Below, piece after piece: positions 1-13,696 of a DNA stretch of 64,000 nucleotides. Made by a program: the position numbers and the translations under genes. Every line of letters starts with the position of its first letter. Positions within the stretch are counted from its first letter, which is position 1. The DNA comes from Aptenodytes patagonicus (lineage: Eukaryota; Chordata; Aves; Sphenisciformes; Spheniscidae): contig NC_134949.1 of NCBI RefSeq assembly GCF_965638725.1, positions 188,359,706 to 188,423,705 of the forward strand, in the 5' to 3' direction. The notes beneath the pieces were generated by a model. It was not told where the DNA came from. It saw nothing but the letters and a program-made list of their open reading frames with translations, and ran no database searches.

Positions 1-2389
1 ACTTCACCTATTTATTGTTTGAATATTCATGTCTGAAGAGAATTTTTTTACCTTTATCTACACTGCAGGCAGGATTTGACAGTAAGCTGCAAATGCCAGT
101 GATTCAAGAACCTGTATAATGCTAATATTCTTATTTTCAGTTGAAATAAGAAGCGTTTTCTAGCCAGTACTTGGGCAATGTTTGTGGTACATGACATAAA
201 TGGCAACCTTGTTCATATATTTAAGTTATACACTCTTTCCTAACGTATAGCAGTGTTTTTTAAAAGAATAAAGCCAGAAACAGCTCAGCTTTCCCTAAGA
301 GAGAAGCCTTTTTCCCATTTGAATAGTAATAGGAGACACTGTAAATTTTTTCTTGAATATTTGATTGCTTTTCCTTGCCTTTTGAAACTGTGTTTTTTAT
401 TTGTCATTTATATACATCAATACATAACAATGTGCAGAATAAATTCTATTTGGTTAGCAGTTCTTAGCTTTGATCCATTACTGTATGTATTAACTGTATA
501 GCCTCACATTAGTAATACAATAAAGCTGAAAAGAGACCTTCAAAATCCATTTTACCCTCCAGTTTTTACAGGCAACATCAAAGTATGCAGTTTATATCAG
601 ACATCCTCCACGATTTGTCCAAATTTCTGATCATTTTACAGTAAGTGATAGTGTAACTGGTTGTGTTAAAATTGTTTTTGTAATCAGGACAGTGATGGAC
701 AGAATAACTCCTGAAGAAACAGACATTGATATAATTCACCATAGAAAGACCAATGACGGCAAAGATCAGGCACTGATGGACAGAGAAAATACTAAATTCA
801 GGTGGTTTACTTGAATATGAAGCCCTTGATCCTCTGCCTAAACCCAGAGAAATGAGAGCATCTACCGCAAGTCTGAGCAGGAAGTTTAGGGGAGAAAGAA
901 GGCAAGTATGCCCAGAAATCTAGAATAGGCTTCGCCTGACCTAATGCAGACATCTACTTTAGACAATTTCTATCATGAAAGTCCTTGTTTCTCTCCACTC
1001 CATACAAGGAGTACAGAAAACTAGCTTAAAGTAGATATTTATATTGTAGACATCTAAAGTGGGTGTAATCAACCCGACCTCAGGCATCCAAGTAGCATAC
1101 TGGTCTGGGCATTTAAAGAAGACCTCAAATTTTCAGACTATGAATATATAAATGGATTACTAGAAACCCTCACTCATAGTCACTTTTTCACTCTTCCGTG
1201 AGTCAGATCATCTCAAAGTCACCGTAGAATGACTCCGTAATATGAGCTGTAGCATTTAAAAGAGCAGGCAGTTGCCTCCCTAAAGATCTGGGAGTCTGTA
1301 CAGAGCCTTTATATGATAAAATGTTGGCTGTTTAGGAAAAGTTCTTCATCTGCATAAACAACAACAATTCTCAGACTTTTGGAGCTGGTTTAAGAATTAT
1401 TGTATAAATATAAATAATTAAGTAATGTTTCCATTAATAAAGAGTACCACTGATGATCATGTTAGAGTTTACATTCTATTTTGCTGTTAACTATAACTTC
1501 TCTGAAAATTTTTCTTCTGTATTTCTTCAAAATTAACCTTCTCTGGAGGCATGCATATCCATGCATGTGTATATGGATATATCATATTATTTATTTATGT
1601 GCACACATATATATGCATATTATTTGCATATGTCTTCCCAACTGAACAACAATTTTGGTTCTTTAGGAAATTAGGAAAAATGAATCCCACTCATTGTCTA
1701 AGTTATGGAGAAAAAAATTTACATTTCCTACACAAGACAAGAGAACATTTTCTTTTTCACTCAGAATTGAACAGCTATGTGCAGACACATTATGAATATG
1801 CTGTGCACATATCAAATCTCTTAGAGGTTTATAAATATCATTAGCACAAAGAAACCATTTTGTGATTCTGAAAATAAGAGGCAGTGTGGAAAAGACCTTT
1901 GAAAAGTGTCAATAATACGGTCAGTAAATCAAAGAACAAATGCTGGGAGTGCTTAAAGCCTATAGCACAGGAAAATAAGCATTAATGGAAAAGATCTACA
2001 ACTGAAACACTTTCTCCCACAGTGGTTTGTAGATTGTTGGTCTTTTCTGTTGATGTTTCTGTTTCTTTGCTGTTACACAAAGGCTGAGAGTTTTATTTGT
2101 AAATCCCATTAGATGCTATCTCCAGGTACCTTTCAAATCACTTTGCCTTCAGAAACACATTATGCCAAGTTTTCAAGTGTACTGGGGTTTTACACTCTGG
2201 ACAAAACCCACTTGGAAGGGACATAAGAATTATAATCTTGTAAATTTGTGACCCTGACAAATGCTGAGGATAAGTCAGAATGATAATGAGCAGTTCTGTT
2301 CTGTAAGGTAGACTCTGGTCCTAACAGCTAGTAATATAGCATAGATTTGGATTGGTGATGAGAGAAACCATTTTACACAAATTTGTCTT

Positions 2390-2416
2390 ATCTATCTATC
2401 TATCTACCTATCTATT
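2390..2416. repeat. (TATC)n microsatellite
   Basis: About six tandem TATC units with one interruption (TACC). It is a simple tetranucleotide repeat with no gene nearby. Confidence 0.85.
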
Positions 2417-3237
2417 TCCTAGTTTTTCAGTTTGGCTTCAGCTACTAGGAGCAGTAAACTCTGATTTTTCTGAAAGCTATACCCGGAAGAGTCCATCTTA
2501 AATGAATCATACAGGTGCCTACATTATGTGAGTCTTATCATCAGTCTGGAAACTTCTTTCCATGAATTATGTTGAACTGTTCAAGTAAAAGGAATATACT
2601 GCATGACATTTCCAGGTAGTCAAAGTAGATGTATTTCTTTACATGAGATAGCTACAAATGATTGCTTATGAACAAGAGCCAGGCCAGCTTTTATTCATGT
2701 TAATTGTTAACATTATTCTTAACATCAAATATAGTTGAGTAAATCATAATAGTTTTCTGGAGAAATCATGTATGTGAGAACAGGTGAAGTTTCCCTCACA
2801 AAAATATTTCAGTATTGTTTCTCATAGCTGTACATTGTACCACAAGAGTACTAGGATTTTTTTTTATGCTGATCTTGTAAATGTCAGTAATGGATTTCGC
2901 CTCAAAAAGACATGGGACTAGCTGTCAAGAGAGTTCAGATAGTATATGCTTTGGGCATACATTATTTTCTAAATGAAAAAGAAAAAAAAAACACAATAAA
3001 AAGCCCACCCTGTAAATACAAAAGCACTTTTACTGTAATTTTGAGATGATTTTATCATTCATCTGGAAAGGATTTTACTTCCTGAAATTTGTTTAATCAC
3101 AGTTTATCTTAGGGGACAGTCCATGGAATCAATGTGCTGTGCAATAACTACCTGATTGCATGATCTAATTAACACTACCTTGTTATTTCCTTCCTTCTAT
3201 TTTTTGTCACGGTCGCTCTTATTCTTTCCACCCACTG

Positions 3238-3365
3238 CAGATAAACTCTAACTCCTCAGAGCAGGAACTGTGCCGTCCTCAGTGTTCATGTTTCACCTAT
3301 TACAGACAGCTGCCAAACCTTGTAGGATTTCTTTTTCTTTAACCATTGCATTACAAATAAAAACA
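3238..3365 (+). repeat. Ancient LINE/SINE-tail-like relic (L2/MIR/CR1-L3 type)
   Basis: The run AACTCCTCAGAGCAGGAACTG followed by a short spacer and an A-rich AATAAAAA tail resembles the conserved 3' tail shared by ancient amniote L2-, MIR- and CR1-L3-type retroposons (a 'ctcctcagggcagggactgt' motif). The similarity is by eye, the fragment is diverged, and the family cannot be fixed without a library search. Confidence 0.4.
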
Positions 3366-6300
3366 TATATTATTAACTCTCACTGATTTTAGTAAAGGTA
3401 AGTAAAGAAAGCCCATATAAATATCAAATCAAAATAATCAGACACGAGAAAGAAGCAACAAGAAAAAAACAGACATTAATTAATATTTGATCGTCTCTAC
3501 CCTTAAAATATAAAATCTTCTTATAAGCAGCTGGAACAGATGCTATAGATACAATATAAAGCTCTGGGTTTTCTTCCTTTCTGTGGCAAATGATGCATTT
3601 GTTCTTACTATGTTTAGTCCATCAAATAATTTATATCAGAAGAAACCAAGTATAAGTGCCTCAGTAATGGAAGAGCTTAGTTAATTCATTGATAACCAAA
3701 TGGGGAAGACAGAAAACATTAAATATTATAATTTAAAATGTTCCAATGTGCCTTTTTATAGAAAAAGTAATTGCATGGATGTTAAATATTCACACTGCAA
3801 AGTAATTCTGAAAAATTGCCCATGTTAAATTTGTCCCCCATCAAGTTTCTATTTCCTAACATTACAACACAGTCCAAGAAATATTTGGGTTTGACTTGTT
3901 CTTTTGATATTAATGCAGGCTATAAGAAAACCATCTCAAATAAAAAAAAAATCTCAAAGAATAATCAAGTTTATTTTTCAGTCTTGCTACAAGATGACCA
4001 CTCTATTGAGACTGTGGTGACCTCACTGTGACTATTCAATGAGTCTGTAATGCTTCACAGTGAAGCTTTTTGCTTTATGCTAATCAGCATTCATTATTTG
4101 CAATTAAAACCATGTGCTTTTATCATTTCACAAACATTTGATTGTGACAGCTAATTCAATGCTAGCTTTGTCTTCAATTTCAGAAGACGTGTAAACCAAT
4201 TGAATCACAGTTACTGTGATGACATAAATTTACTATTAAGGATATAGACAATTATCCTATTGCAATGGTAAGGGATCCACGTAGGTCATACTTTTAAGGG
4301 AGTTTACATCCTGGCATAGTAATGCAATGTAGCTCTGTTAATCTACAAACTCTGGTATCTTTTAACTAAACTGTCTCCCTGGTATCAGTCATGCCAATGT
4401 TAAACTTTTTATAGTTTTTTAAAACAAAAGTGCTTATTCATCTTATAAATGACATCATTATGCTTTGAGAATATGAAAAAGCTTTAATTAAATAATTCCT
4501 ATATTTTATTTAAAGAAATCATTAGGCTTTAAAGAAATATTAGACATACACTTTGGATTTTTACTACTTTGGCTTTTAAAATATTTCTTTGCTGGGACAG
4601 TTTGTATATGAGATTCTGTTTTCTTTATAAACATTTATAATTTTTTGCTGTATTTCTATTTCATTTATAACACTAAAGCTTAGGCAGGAAATGTCATTTT
4701 CTGGTGTCTTTATCTTCTTCACTGTCAGTGGGTGATGTCAGAAAGTTTCTGAAATGTTTAACATTAACACAAGCTCTATTATATTCCTCTTCATCTTTTT
4801 GTATTTATGTGAATTTAGTGATGCCTATGAAGTATTTTAAATTTCAAGGTTGTCTGTCAGTTACTTCAAGTAACCAGTTAGCTATTCAAAGATTACCTTC
4901 TGCTTCACTGGATTTGAAGTCTACAATCTCCCTTCTTTCTAGTGTTTTGCAAAGATACTAGCATGGACGAAAATCAGTTAAATAAACAATATAGCTCATT
5001 CCAATCACTGGAAAAGACTGCAGGTGGGTATATTTTACAGACCAAGGAAGTTCCCTGTTTCCACATGCAGTGCTCATGTAGTCAGTATCACACCCACATC
5101 TGTGCTTAGCTAAATAAAAATCAGGCAGTAGAGTATGGCTATGCACACGTACAACCATTTGTTTTTATTCATGAATAATTCTGATGTCGAAACTGGAATA
5201 CATAATTTGAACTAAAAAGCCTATTATTTTGAAAAGGCGGATGTTTATATACATCTTTGTAGTCAGATATGCCAGAACAGCAGAAGCATGTCATCTGCTA
5301 ATGAGTTTTTCAGTTTTGTTTTAAAAGTCCACAGAGATAATGTCAGGACAATCTTCTGTAAACTACAACAAGCTGTTAAGTGAATACCTGATTGACACCA
5401 AAATGCCAGTATCTTAGTAATAATATCTTGCTGTGGCAGCACTGACAGACGTAGTCTCTCTCTAACAAAACCAGAATCTCCTTTGTTCTTTTAATACTTT
5501 CATGTAATGAATTGTTTATTGTCCTAAGGAAAATAAATTAACAAGGAAAGGCACCTATTGAGACCCTGCAAAGTGTTTGTGTTTTGAGGTGTCCATAAAC
5601 TGTTACCCACAAGTCTTTCCTAAACTTCAGCCAATATTTAAGAATAAGTGGCAACCGGTAATTGTCCAGTTTCATCAGTCCAAGTGTTCTCTCAATTAAT
5701 TTGTTAAATACTACCAGTATTTCCTCCTAGCTTCATGTAATCGAATATAGTTTCAATGCATCTGTGAAAATCTTTTCACCAACAAGACATCTCATGGCTC
5801 TCATGAATCAAATGTCTGTTTTCAATACATCACTCCTAAGAGCAGTGGAAAAATTGATCATCTTTTTTCATTGACATATACATATTCCACAAGCAGTCTT
5901 ACAAGACCTTTAATAATATTTAACTTGTACATATGACTTACACTAATATTTTTTTTGTGAATTGTTTGCTTAAGAAGAAAAGACAGTGAAAGAATGAAGT
6001 AAGAATAGGGAAAAGCACGGGGAAGCATTAATATATTGGTGCAGGAGTAATAGGCCACATCATGGTTGCCCTGCCCAAAGCATTAAATGAAAGAATTTGA
6101 GAAAAGCACAGCTTATGAAAGATATGGATTTATTTACGAAGTTCTATATATTACAAAAAGCATTTTCTGCCAAAAATAGGTCTTAGAAACATTCTTCGCT
6201 TCATCAAAAATGTTTGCATTTCTGCCAGCTTTCCCGAATTTCTCTCAGCTAGTAGCTAATCAAATGGAACAAAAAAATATTTCACCTGTAGCTGTCCAGA

Positions 6301-9300
6301 AGATTTTGTTCCATAATTTCAGTTGATGATTCGTGCTTTAATGACCTCCATGCTAGATGAATGGGATTCAGAGCTAGCATTCCCATCTCATCGTAATAGA
6401 GTGAAACGGCTTTCTTCATCATTAGTGCTGTCTATGGCAAATAATTACAGGAGTCATCTACTCAGTTCTCTGCATTTGCACGGAAACCTGAGTCAAATTC
6501 AAAGTCTTACTATCATTCTCTAAGAAAGTTCAGGACCATATAACTTATAAGGTTGCTTCCATGACAATAATCCTCCTAAAAGTCTTTAGACTCTAATTAC
6601 CCAATTTAATTTTCTATAGTCACAACAGATATTATAACAATAAGAAAGAAGAAGATAGAAAAGCAGGATCAAATAATCCACTGGCTACTTCAGAGTAAAA
6701 AAAGAAATCAAACTAGACCATAAAGAAAAAATTAAAACTTACAGGGGAATAAGGAGCTAGTGCCAAGGAAATCACCAGTCAAAGAAATCTGAAGATCCTG
6801 TCAGAGCAAGAAATACATACTAGTAGCTTCTCTAGAGAGACAGTGCAATGGTAGCCGCACTGGCCAAGAGCAGATGCTTGCTGCATGGAGACTCCTTCAA
6901 GCCTGAAAATGTCAGTGGTAGTGGATTTTCTAACTGGATTGTGTAGACATGATTGTTTCTATTTTAATTTGCTAACAGTTGATCTGGAAGAAAAGGGTTT
7001 AATTTTAAAAGAGTAAATTTTCATAAATTAAGGATATCGGTTAAGATATTGTGATGAGATTTCTGGTGGATTTTTTGTACCCTCTCTCTGAGCTGTTTCC
7101 GTGTAGAGTGAAGAGTGGACAGTGTAAAGATCTGTACATGAACTGTACCCCATAATTATAGGAGCTGGCTTCTTTACTCTTTCCTCTACCACATGCCAGA
7201 AAGTATTTTCACTGACTGGGCATGCCTACATACCTGTGACACTGTCAGAGCGTGGTGTTCACAATTTAATCTGATTACTGAGTCTCCAGGAGTCTATGAA
7301 GCAAGGAGCACCCTTCTTTCAATCCTAGAAATAGTGGTTCGGAAAGATCTTAACAAAAGGTGGCCTTTCTGAAACCATGTTCTTGGTCTGGTTTTCCAGG
7401 AAACAATTATCAATTGCCTGGTGCTCTCTTTGCAGTGTCTGATGTTTGAACCTATTGCTTTTTTGCCTTAAATTAAATATGGGAAAGGGGAGACTACTCA
7501 AGTACAGGCAGGAATAAACAGAACATCATGCACAAAAAAGGTAAAAGAGATGCAAAGAAGAGGAGTCAACAGCAGGAATGAAATGAAAGCATTTTATCAG
7601 CCTACAGCTATCCACCCAGCCTAGTCAAGTTAAAAGGCAACATTCAGGCAATCAACTCATCCAAATGCAGTCCCTCAAGTGTAAAGAATAATCTTCTGTT
7701 TGGCCTGTGGGAAGTGAGCTGTAGCTAAAGAGCAAGCAGTTCTTTTGGAGATCTATGTAAATGCACCTTAGGTAACTAATTTAGGAAAGAGGAGTCCAGG
7801 TTTGAAAATTATCTGCAGGCATTTATAGAAGGCATTGATCTCTTAGGTAAAATAAACTATTTCTAATGTTCTTTTGTCAACTCTGATGCTGCTTTAGAAC
7901 AATAACAGCCATATATTTAGCCGCCTTCTTGTCACTAAAAAAAACAAACTGGTGATTTGTGTTGTTTTTTCAACTAACTAATATCACAATGGAGAAAGTG
8001 TTATCAGCCCAATGTCATCCGTCCATTCAAGTGAATTTTATAACAGAAAACATTTTTAGCCTTCAGTGAAACCTCTTCCATACCACTATGTGTTCATTTA
8101 AAAGCAAAGAAACAAACAAACATAAACATGTGTTTAGCCTATCAAAAAAAAAAAATGCTGAGAGGAAATATCTCTGCCTGATACAAACAGCTCAAGAGAA
8201 ACATGGGGAGAAAGAACCATAAAGTGAAAGATAGTAACATCACAAGACTAAATGCACCTCTACTGGTCCCTTATACCTGTAAGCTGAAAATTGCAAGATT
8301 TATTGATCAGGAAAACATTTTTGGAAAAAAAAAGCCTAATGTGAGGGGCATGGCTCCTTATGAGAAAGTCTATAAAATGTCGTTGCCTGGGGCATCTGGG
8401 GATTGGAGTCAAGAGTCCCTTAGGTCCCTTCCAGTCCCGTGTTCTTGGGGAATCTCTTTGCTAGCACACAAAGGTCCCAAACCTAAATAGGACCTGGTAT
8501 GTTCCCATTCCCTAGCCATGCCCCAGTTTCCCTAGTTATATTAATTCTTTCCACTACCCTACTAGCAAACAAATTGATAAGACAGAATCATGCCTGCTAT
8601 TCAGAGCAGAATTTTATATTATATACTTTTTTAATAAATACATTTTGTCTTGCTTGTTCTTTTCATCTGTGGAAACAATGACTCAAATACGAGGAAATCA
8701 CAGGAGGATCCTTACAAACAGTAAGATAACACTATGATATATATGCTTTACTTTCAAGGGGAAAAAAAATTGAGCTAATACAACCAACATAATGCTTGAA
8801 AAGGAACTTATTTAACATTAAATAAATTCAGAAACTAACATTTCCTTTTTCTTTTTTTTCCCCTCACAAATAAACTCCAAATTTGGTTTGCTGGGTGAGT
8901 GAAAAAACAGATGGCATGTTTACTGTCACCACTAAAAAAATGTCTCTGCCACTGACTTTTATTTTCTTTGGTGTAAGCAAGATCAGGGAGTTTTGAAGGC
9001 TTTTTGGGATGGCCTTAACCAAGCCTGTGAAACCAATAGGAAGATTTCCTTTTGGGTCTCATTCATTAGTTATTCATTCTTTAGCTCTAGGAGTCAACTC
9101 CTACATATGCCTTTCTTCTTTATATTTAACAAATAACTAAAAAAAAAAAAAAGGATCTCCTAAATAATTGGATGAACAATTTGATTATTTATTTTTTTTA
9201 AAGAGTCATTATGAAAATTGTATGAATTCTTCTGCCCAGAAAAATGAAATCTCAGGTTATAAAGACTAATTAGTTCAGTTTTGTCACAGATACATGAGAT

Positions 9301-10016
9301 CCCAAAGCATCGATTATCTTCTATCTCCTGAAATACGTTGAGACATCACATATAGAAGTTGCCATTAACACCTCCTGCTGTTGCTGTGAATCACTTCAGT
9401 TCTGTCATACACAGTACGTTAAAGCTTTGGATTAAGGTCTACATGAGCAATACAAGCTTTGAAGACAACTACAGACCTCTTGTCTTCAGGCAGTACCTTC
9501 ATTTAACGTTGCTGTATACCACTTACCTTAGAATATGCAATTTAGCGATAACTTTTCTTGGATACTGAGAGATGGCCTGCTATATACAAATAAAATAAGC
9601 AGATTTCTCCTTAGACTATGACAAGCTTTCACTTGAGGAGGAAGAAAGTCTGTTTATTTCAGGAAACTTAAAATAACAATAATTCCCCAACATACATCCC
9701 TTCTACTTTAATAGAAATTAAAATCCTATTAGCACAAAATTTATTAATAAGAATAAACACTACACATACAAGTCAGGATTAGCTAGTCACTGAAATCCTG
9801 ATTACATGAATATAAAAATATACATATGTATATGCCTACATATAAACATTATCAACCACTCCAGAGCTGCAACAGTGCTAGAAGCTAGGCTCAGAATTCC
9901 CTGCAAAAGACAAGGCAAATATTTGCTGATACTGCTTTTATCAGCTTCACTGGTTACAGGAGTGGGTTTTTACTTCATCAACAATCACATAATATATAAC
10001 AGCTGAACGTGTATAT

Positions 10017-10086
10017 GAGAGAGAGAGAGGGGGGAGGGGGAGGGGGAGGGGGAGGGGAGGGGAGGGGAGGGGAGGGGAGGGGAGGG
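10017..10086 (+). repeat. 70-bp uninterrupted purine tract, (GGGGA)n/(GGGGGA)n
   Basis: Every base on the + strand is A or G. The tract starts as GA dinucleotides and becomes GGGGGA and then GGGGA units. The many runs of four or five G are compatible with G-quadruplex or triplex (H-DNA) structure. The reverse-strand frame rich in Pro/Leu/Ser that crosses it is an artefact of the repeat. Confidence 0.9.
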
Positions 10087-10210
10087 TGGTGAAAAGCATG
10101 TGCTCATTCCTACTTATTATGTACCATATGAAGCAATTTAAATACATCAGTAATATATCTCCTTATTTAGAAACAAAGAAAAAATTTCTTTCTTTGCACT
10201 GGTGCATAGA

Positions 10211-10295
10211 ACAATGATGTTGAAAGTCATGCAGAATTAACCATCTTTTCATAAAACAATGATGCTGAAAGCCATGCAGAATTAACCATCTTTTC
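10211..10295. repeat. 45-bp tandem duplication, two copies
   Basis: Copy one begins ACAATGATGTTGAAAGTCAT at 10211. Copy two begins ACAATGATGCTGAAAGCCAT at 10256, giving a period of 45 bp. The copies differ at only a couple of positions over the 40 bases ending in CATCTTTTC, so this is a fairly recent local duplication. Confidence 0.85.
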
Positions 10296-13200
10296 TAAAC
10301 AACATCCTATATGTTCTCTGCTCCTTTCCTTGCCATGTTTTCCTCTTCCAAACATTGCTGCAACTGTATTAGCATTTGAATGTTTCAAAACTTCTGATGC
10401 AAATATAAAATCGGACTCCCTTCTTGTGTCTGATATTATATTAAAAGTTGCTTCAGGAAAGTTGACAAGGAAAAAGAGATTCCTACTAGCTGATTCACAA
10501 GAAGAATCAACTCTGTCCCGAAGAAACAGATGGCTCCAGTTAACTCTCTGCAGGTGTGGTTAAATACACAAGTGCTCCTCATCTAACATTTTTCTAAATC
10601 TGGAAGACATAATACAGTTTCCTACACAATATAGAGGCCTGAAGTGGGCCTAGATATTTTTAGAAATGGGAAAAAAAATTATGGTGTAGAATCTACCTTT
10701 CACTTTTCTGCTTGAAAATATCTCAGGGATACATTTTGATGTGGAGTACACATTCACGCAATGCAGCAATATGGAATAAAATTTCTGTTTCCGATTCATG
10801 TATTGTAAAACTGCCCAGTCACCAACTTATATACCAGTATGTCCAAGGTGACATCGGCCAAAAATACTTAACATCAGAGCCTGAAAGATATCTGGGCTCT
10901 TAACTGACACTTCAGAGGGAGTTAAGGGCCTTTATAATTGTAGGCATCTGGGCATTAGTGACTTAGAGATTCAATTTTCAAAAGTAACTTAAGTAATTAG
11001 AAGCCTAGGTTGAATTGAATTGTCATTAGTCTGAGGTTCCAAAGGGCCATATTTTTGAAGCTACTCAAATATCTTGAATTGTGGCTGATTGGTCAGTGAG
11101 ATTTCTAAGAGAATAAAAGGTATAAGAGACTAAAAATTCGCTGTAAGACCAATTTAATTTTCACTTCTGAAAATGGACCTGTGTTCCTATATTAATGGAA
11201 CACTTTTGAAAACATTATTAACAATCTAGTCATAAATTGTGTTGTTAAGCAATAAATACCTGTTCTCTGCAGCTTTAAAATACTGATTCTTTATCCTTTA
11301 TATTCAAATACTCTATTTATATTTTTCTTGAGGCATCCAAAAGTGATGCTCACCATTTTAAAAGAAAAATGTATGGGAATACTAAAATGCACACTACTGT
11401 ACAAGGAGCTGGTGAAGTTTAATTAGTTACTTGTAAAATTCTTTGAGATCTCAGGTAAAAGGGACTACAGAATTGCACATGATGGTGATGGTGATGGCCA
11501 TTATTGATTCTGGGAGCTACTTGTGTTTTCATATAAATTGCACTGTTTGCAAGGTCTATGCAGTGTGCCTCAAACAGATTTTCTCTGTTGTGTTCGGACA
11601 AATTTTGGGATGGAAGCTACATGTGACATAGTGCTCCAAACTCACTCAGTTACTGTCTGCAGTAAAAGGTATGCATTCCTCAGTGAAGTCAGAGACAAAA
11701 CTAAGCTGATAAAGACCAGAAAAGAGGTGTTTTGATGCCCACAAAATTTATGCCATTTTCATGACAACACCTGCTTTTTCACTCCTACAAGCGATTGAAT
11801 CATTTACATGTTCACTACTCAGTAAACCATCGAGACTTGTATTGCAATCACTTCATCAAGGATTTGCTACAGGGAACAGGGAAAGGGAGAATTCATTGTG
11901 ACTCTACTAGCAAAAGTCAGTTTGAATACAGACTAACATTCCCTTGATCACTGAGCTGGACAGCAAAGCAGAAGAGAGAGAGCCAACTAGGTCAGAATAT
12001 AGCTGGCATTAAGTATGGGGAAAGATAAGGCTGTGCTATTATAACTAATATTATAATGGTACTGTGGTTGCTCAGCTTAGGTTGTATTCCTTCTTTTCAC
12101 TAAGCCTTGGGTAACCATACCACTAGCCATGCTCACGCCTCAGCAAGGTGGTAGAGAAATGCTTCTATCACTCATAAGTATGTCTGGGAGCTGAATTCTT
12201 TGCCTGCGTGTGTGTTTGGGAGCTACTGCCACTCTCAGTGGTGATATAATACGAAAGTGTTCAGTAAGAGGTAACAGGGGTAGTAATCAACTACCTAAAT
12301 CTAGGTATTCTGGGCTATCCAATATATCCATGAGGAAGATACGAAACAGGATGCAGCAGCAGAAGACAGAGGACATCGTGAGTGATCTAAGGTTAGGGCA
12401 ACTGATCCCCACCCAATTTGCCCTGAAGTATTTATCATTTCAAGGCATAGCAAAGGAAGCCCAGCCACTGAGAGGCAACATAACTTGCTCATGATTATAG
12501 AGCATGGAGGAAGTGCTGGGGGTAGAAAATGTGTCCAAAATCTCAATGTGGTGTTTGCAACATCCAGATGTTATCCAAAGCAGAAGAACCTCACAGCATG
12601 TGCAACCACAGACAGTTCCAGATGTTTCTTTCTCAAAAACTAGTAAAACAATAGTTCCCCACCTTGTAGCCACTCTGTTGTGGGTTTGGGAAAGTGCATT
12701 GTATTTTTTCCATTCCCAAAAGATATGATCACTATTCTCAGTGTGTTACCCTCATTGTCTTGAAGCATTTAACTTAGTATTGTCTTTTCTGGTCAATTTT
12801 GTTGTAAGTACACAACCAGTTCAAGCCTTCACGTTATTTTTTTTTTCCTTCCAACTCGAAGTGTTAAATATAGCGAACGTTCACTTAGAAAATCAAGGGG
12901 AGCAAAAACAGAATTCTGTGGGAAGTGGAAAAGGACAAATATAGATGAAAAAGATGTGAGGTGAAAAAGATTTCTGTGGAGAATGAAGATTCAGGAGCGT
13001 GGAGAGCTTGATGAAGGAAGTACCCGTCAGAGAACAGAACGAGAAGGAATCAGTCATACCAAGAAAAATGTAAATCACTCTTGGATCAAAGCCTGACGGA
13101 TTAGTTTTTACATATTTTTACACTGCTTTGCACATGAATTATCTGTGGTCTTACTGTAAGGTTTGAAAAATACTATATAGCAATAGCAAAAGTAGATGTG

Positions 13201-13696
13201 CATTAAAGAATCAAAGTTTCTTGATAGCTCACAGGTACTTTAGATCTTATCTTTATTTTTCATTTATCTAATTATACACATTGTTTCAGGTATGATACAA
13301 CTTTCTGAAAAAAGAGAGGACAGGCTTATAAATCAAGAAAAAATTAAAACATTTGCCTTTGAAACTCTGTAGATAAATGTTAAGTGAAGATACACTCAGT
13401 TGACTGTGGTCCACACCCTCAAGGAAAAAGAGAAATGAAATGTGGCTACAGAAAACAGCAGGAGCTTCTGATAAAGAAATTAGAGAAAGGGCTAAGACTG
13501 CAAAGAGATTCAGCTGCCACATTAGCTGTCTGTATCCAATATGTGGATGCTCATCCTTCTCCTTTACTCAATTCCCTACAACGTTTACTTATCTTTCGAA
13601 GCAGAGCAAATGAAATTTGTGACAACAAGGTCTCCAAGGACCAGGAAGTCTGTTTCAAAGCAAGCGACATGCACCCCCTGATTGAAGTCTCACATC

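Larger units (their letters stand above)
1..13696. other. AT-rich gene desert, no gene recognised
   Basis: No reading frame here exceeds about 100 codons except one that runs into the LTR at 13697. None has a recognisable domain, and no exon chain with convincing splice sites was seen. The stretch holds simple repeats (TATC repeats near 2390, purine tract 10017-10086), a short tandem duplication (10211-10295), poly-A runs near 8145 and 9140, and an ancient LINE/SINE-like tail near 3238. Bases 8400-8445 (GGAGTC...AGGTCCCTTCCAG) weakly resemble an old CR1 3' end but are too short to call. Regulatory elements for the distant PCDH20 gene could lie here but cannot be recognised from one sequence. 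Confidence 0.6.
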
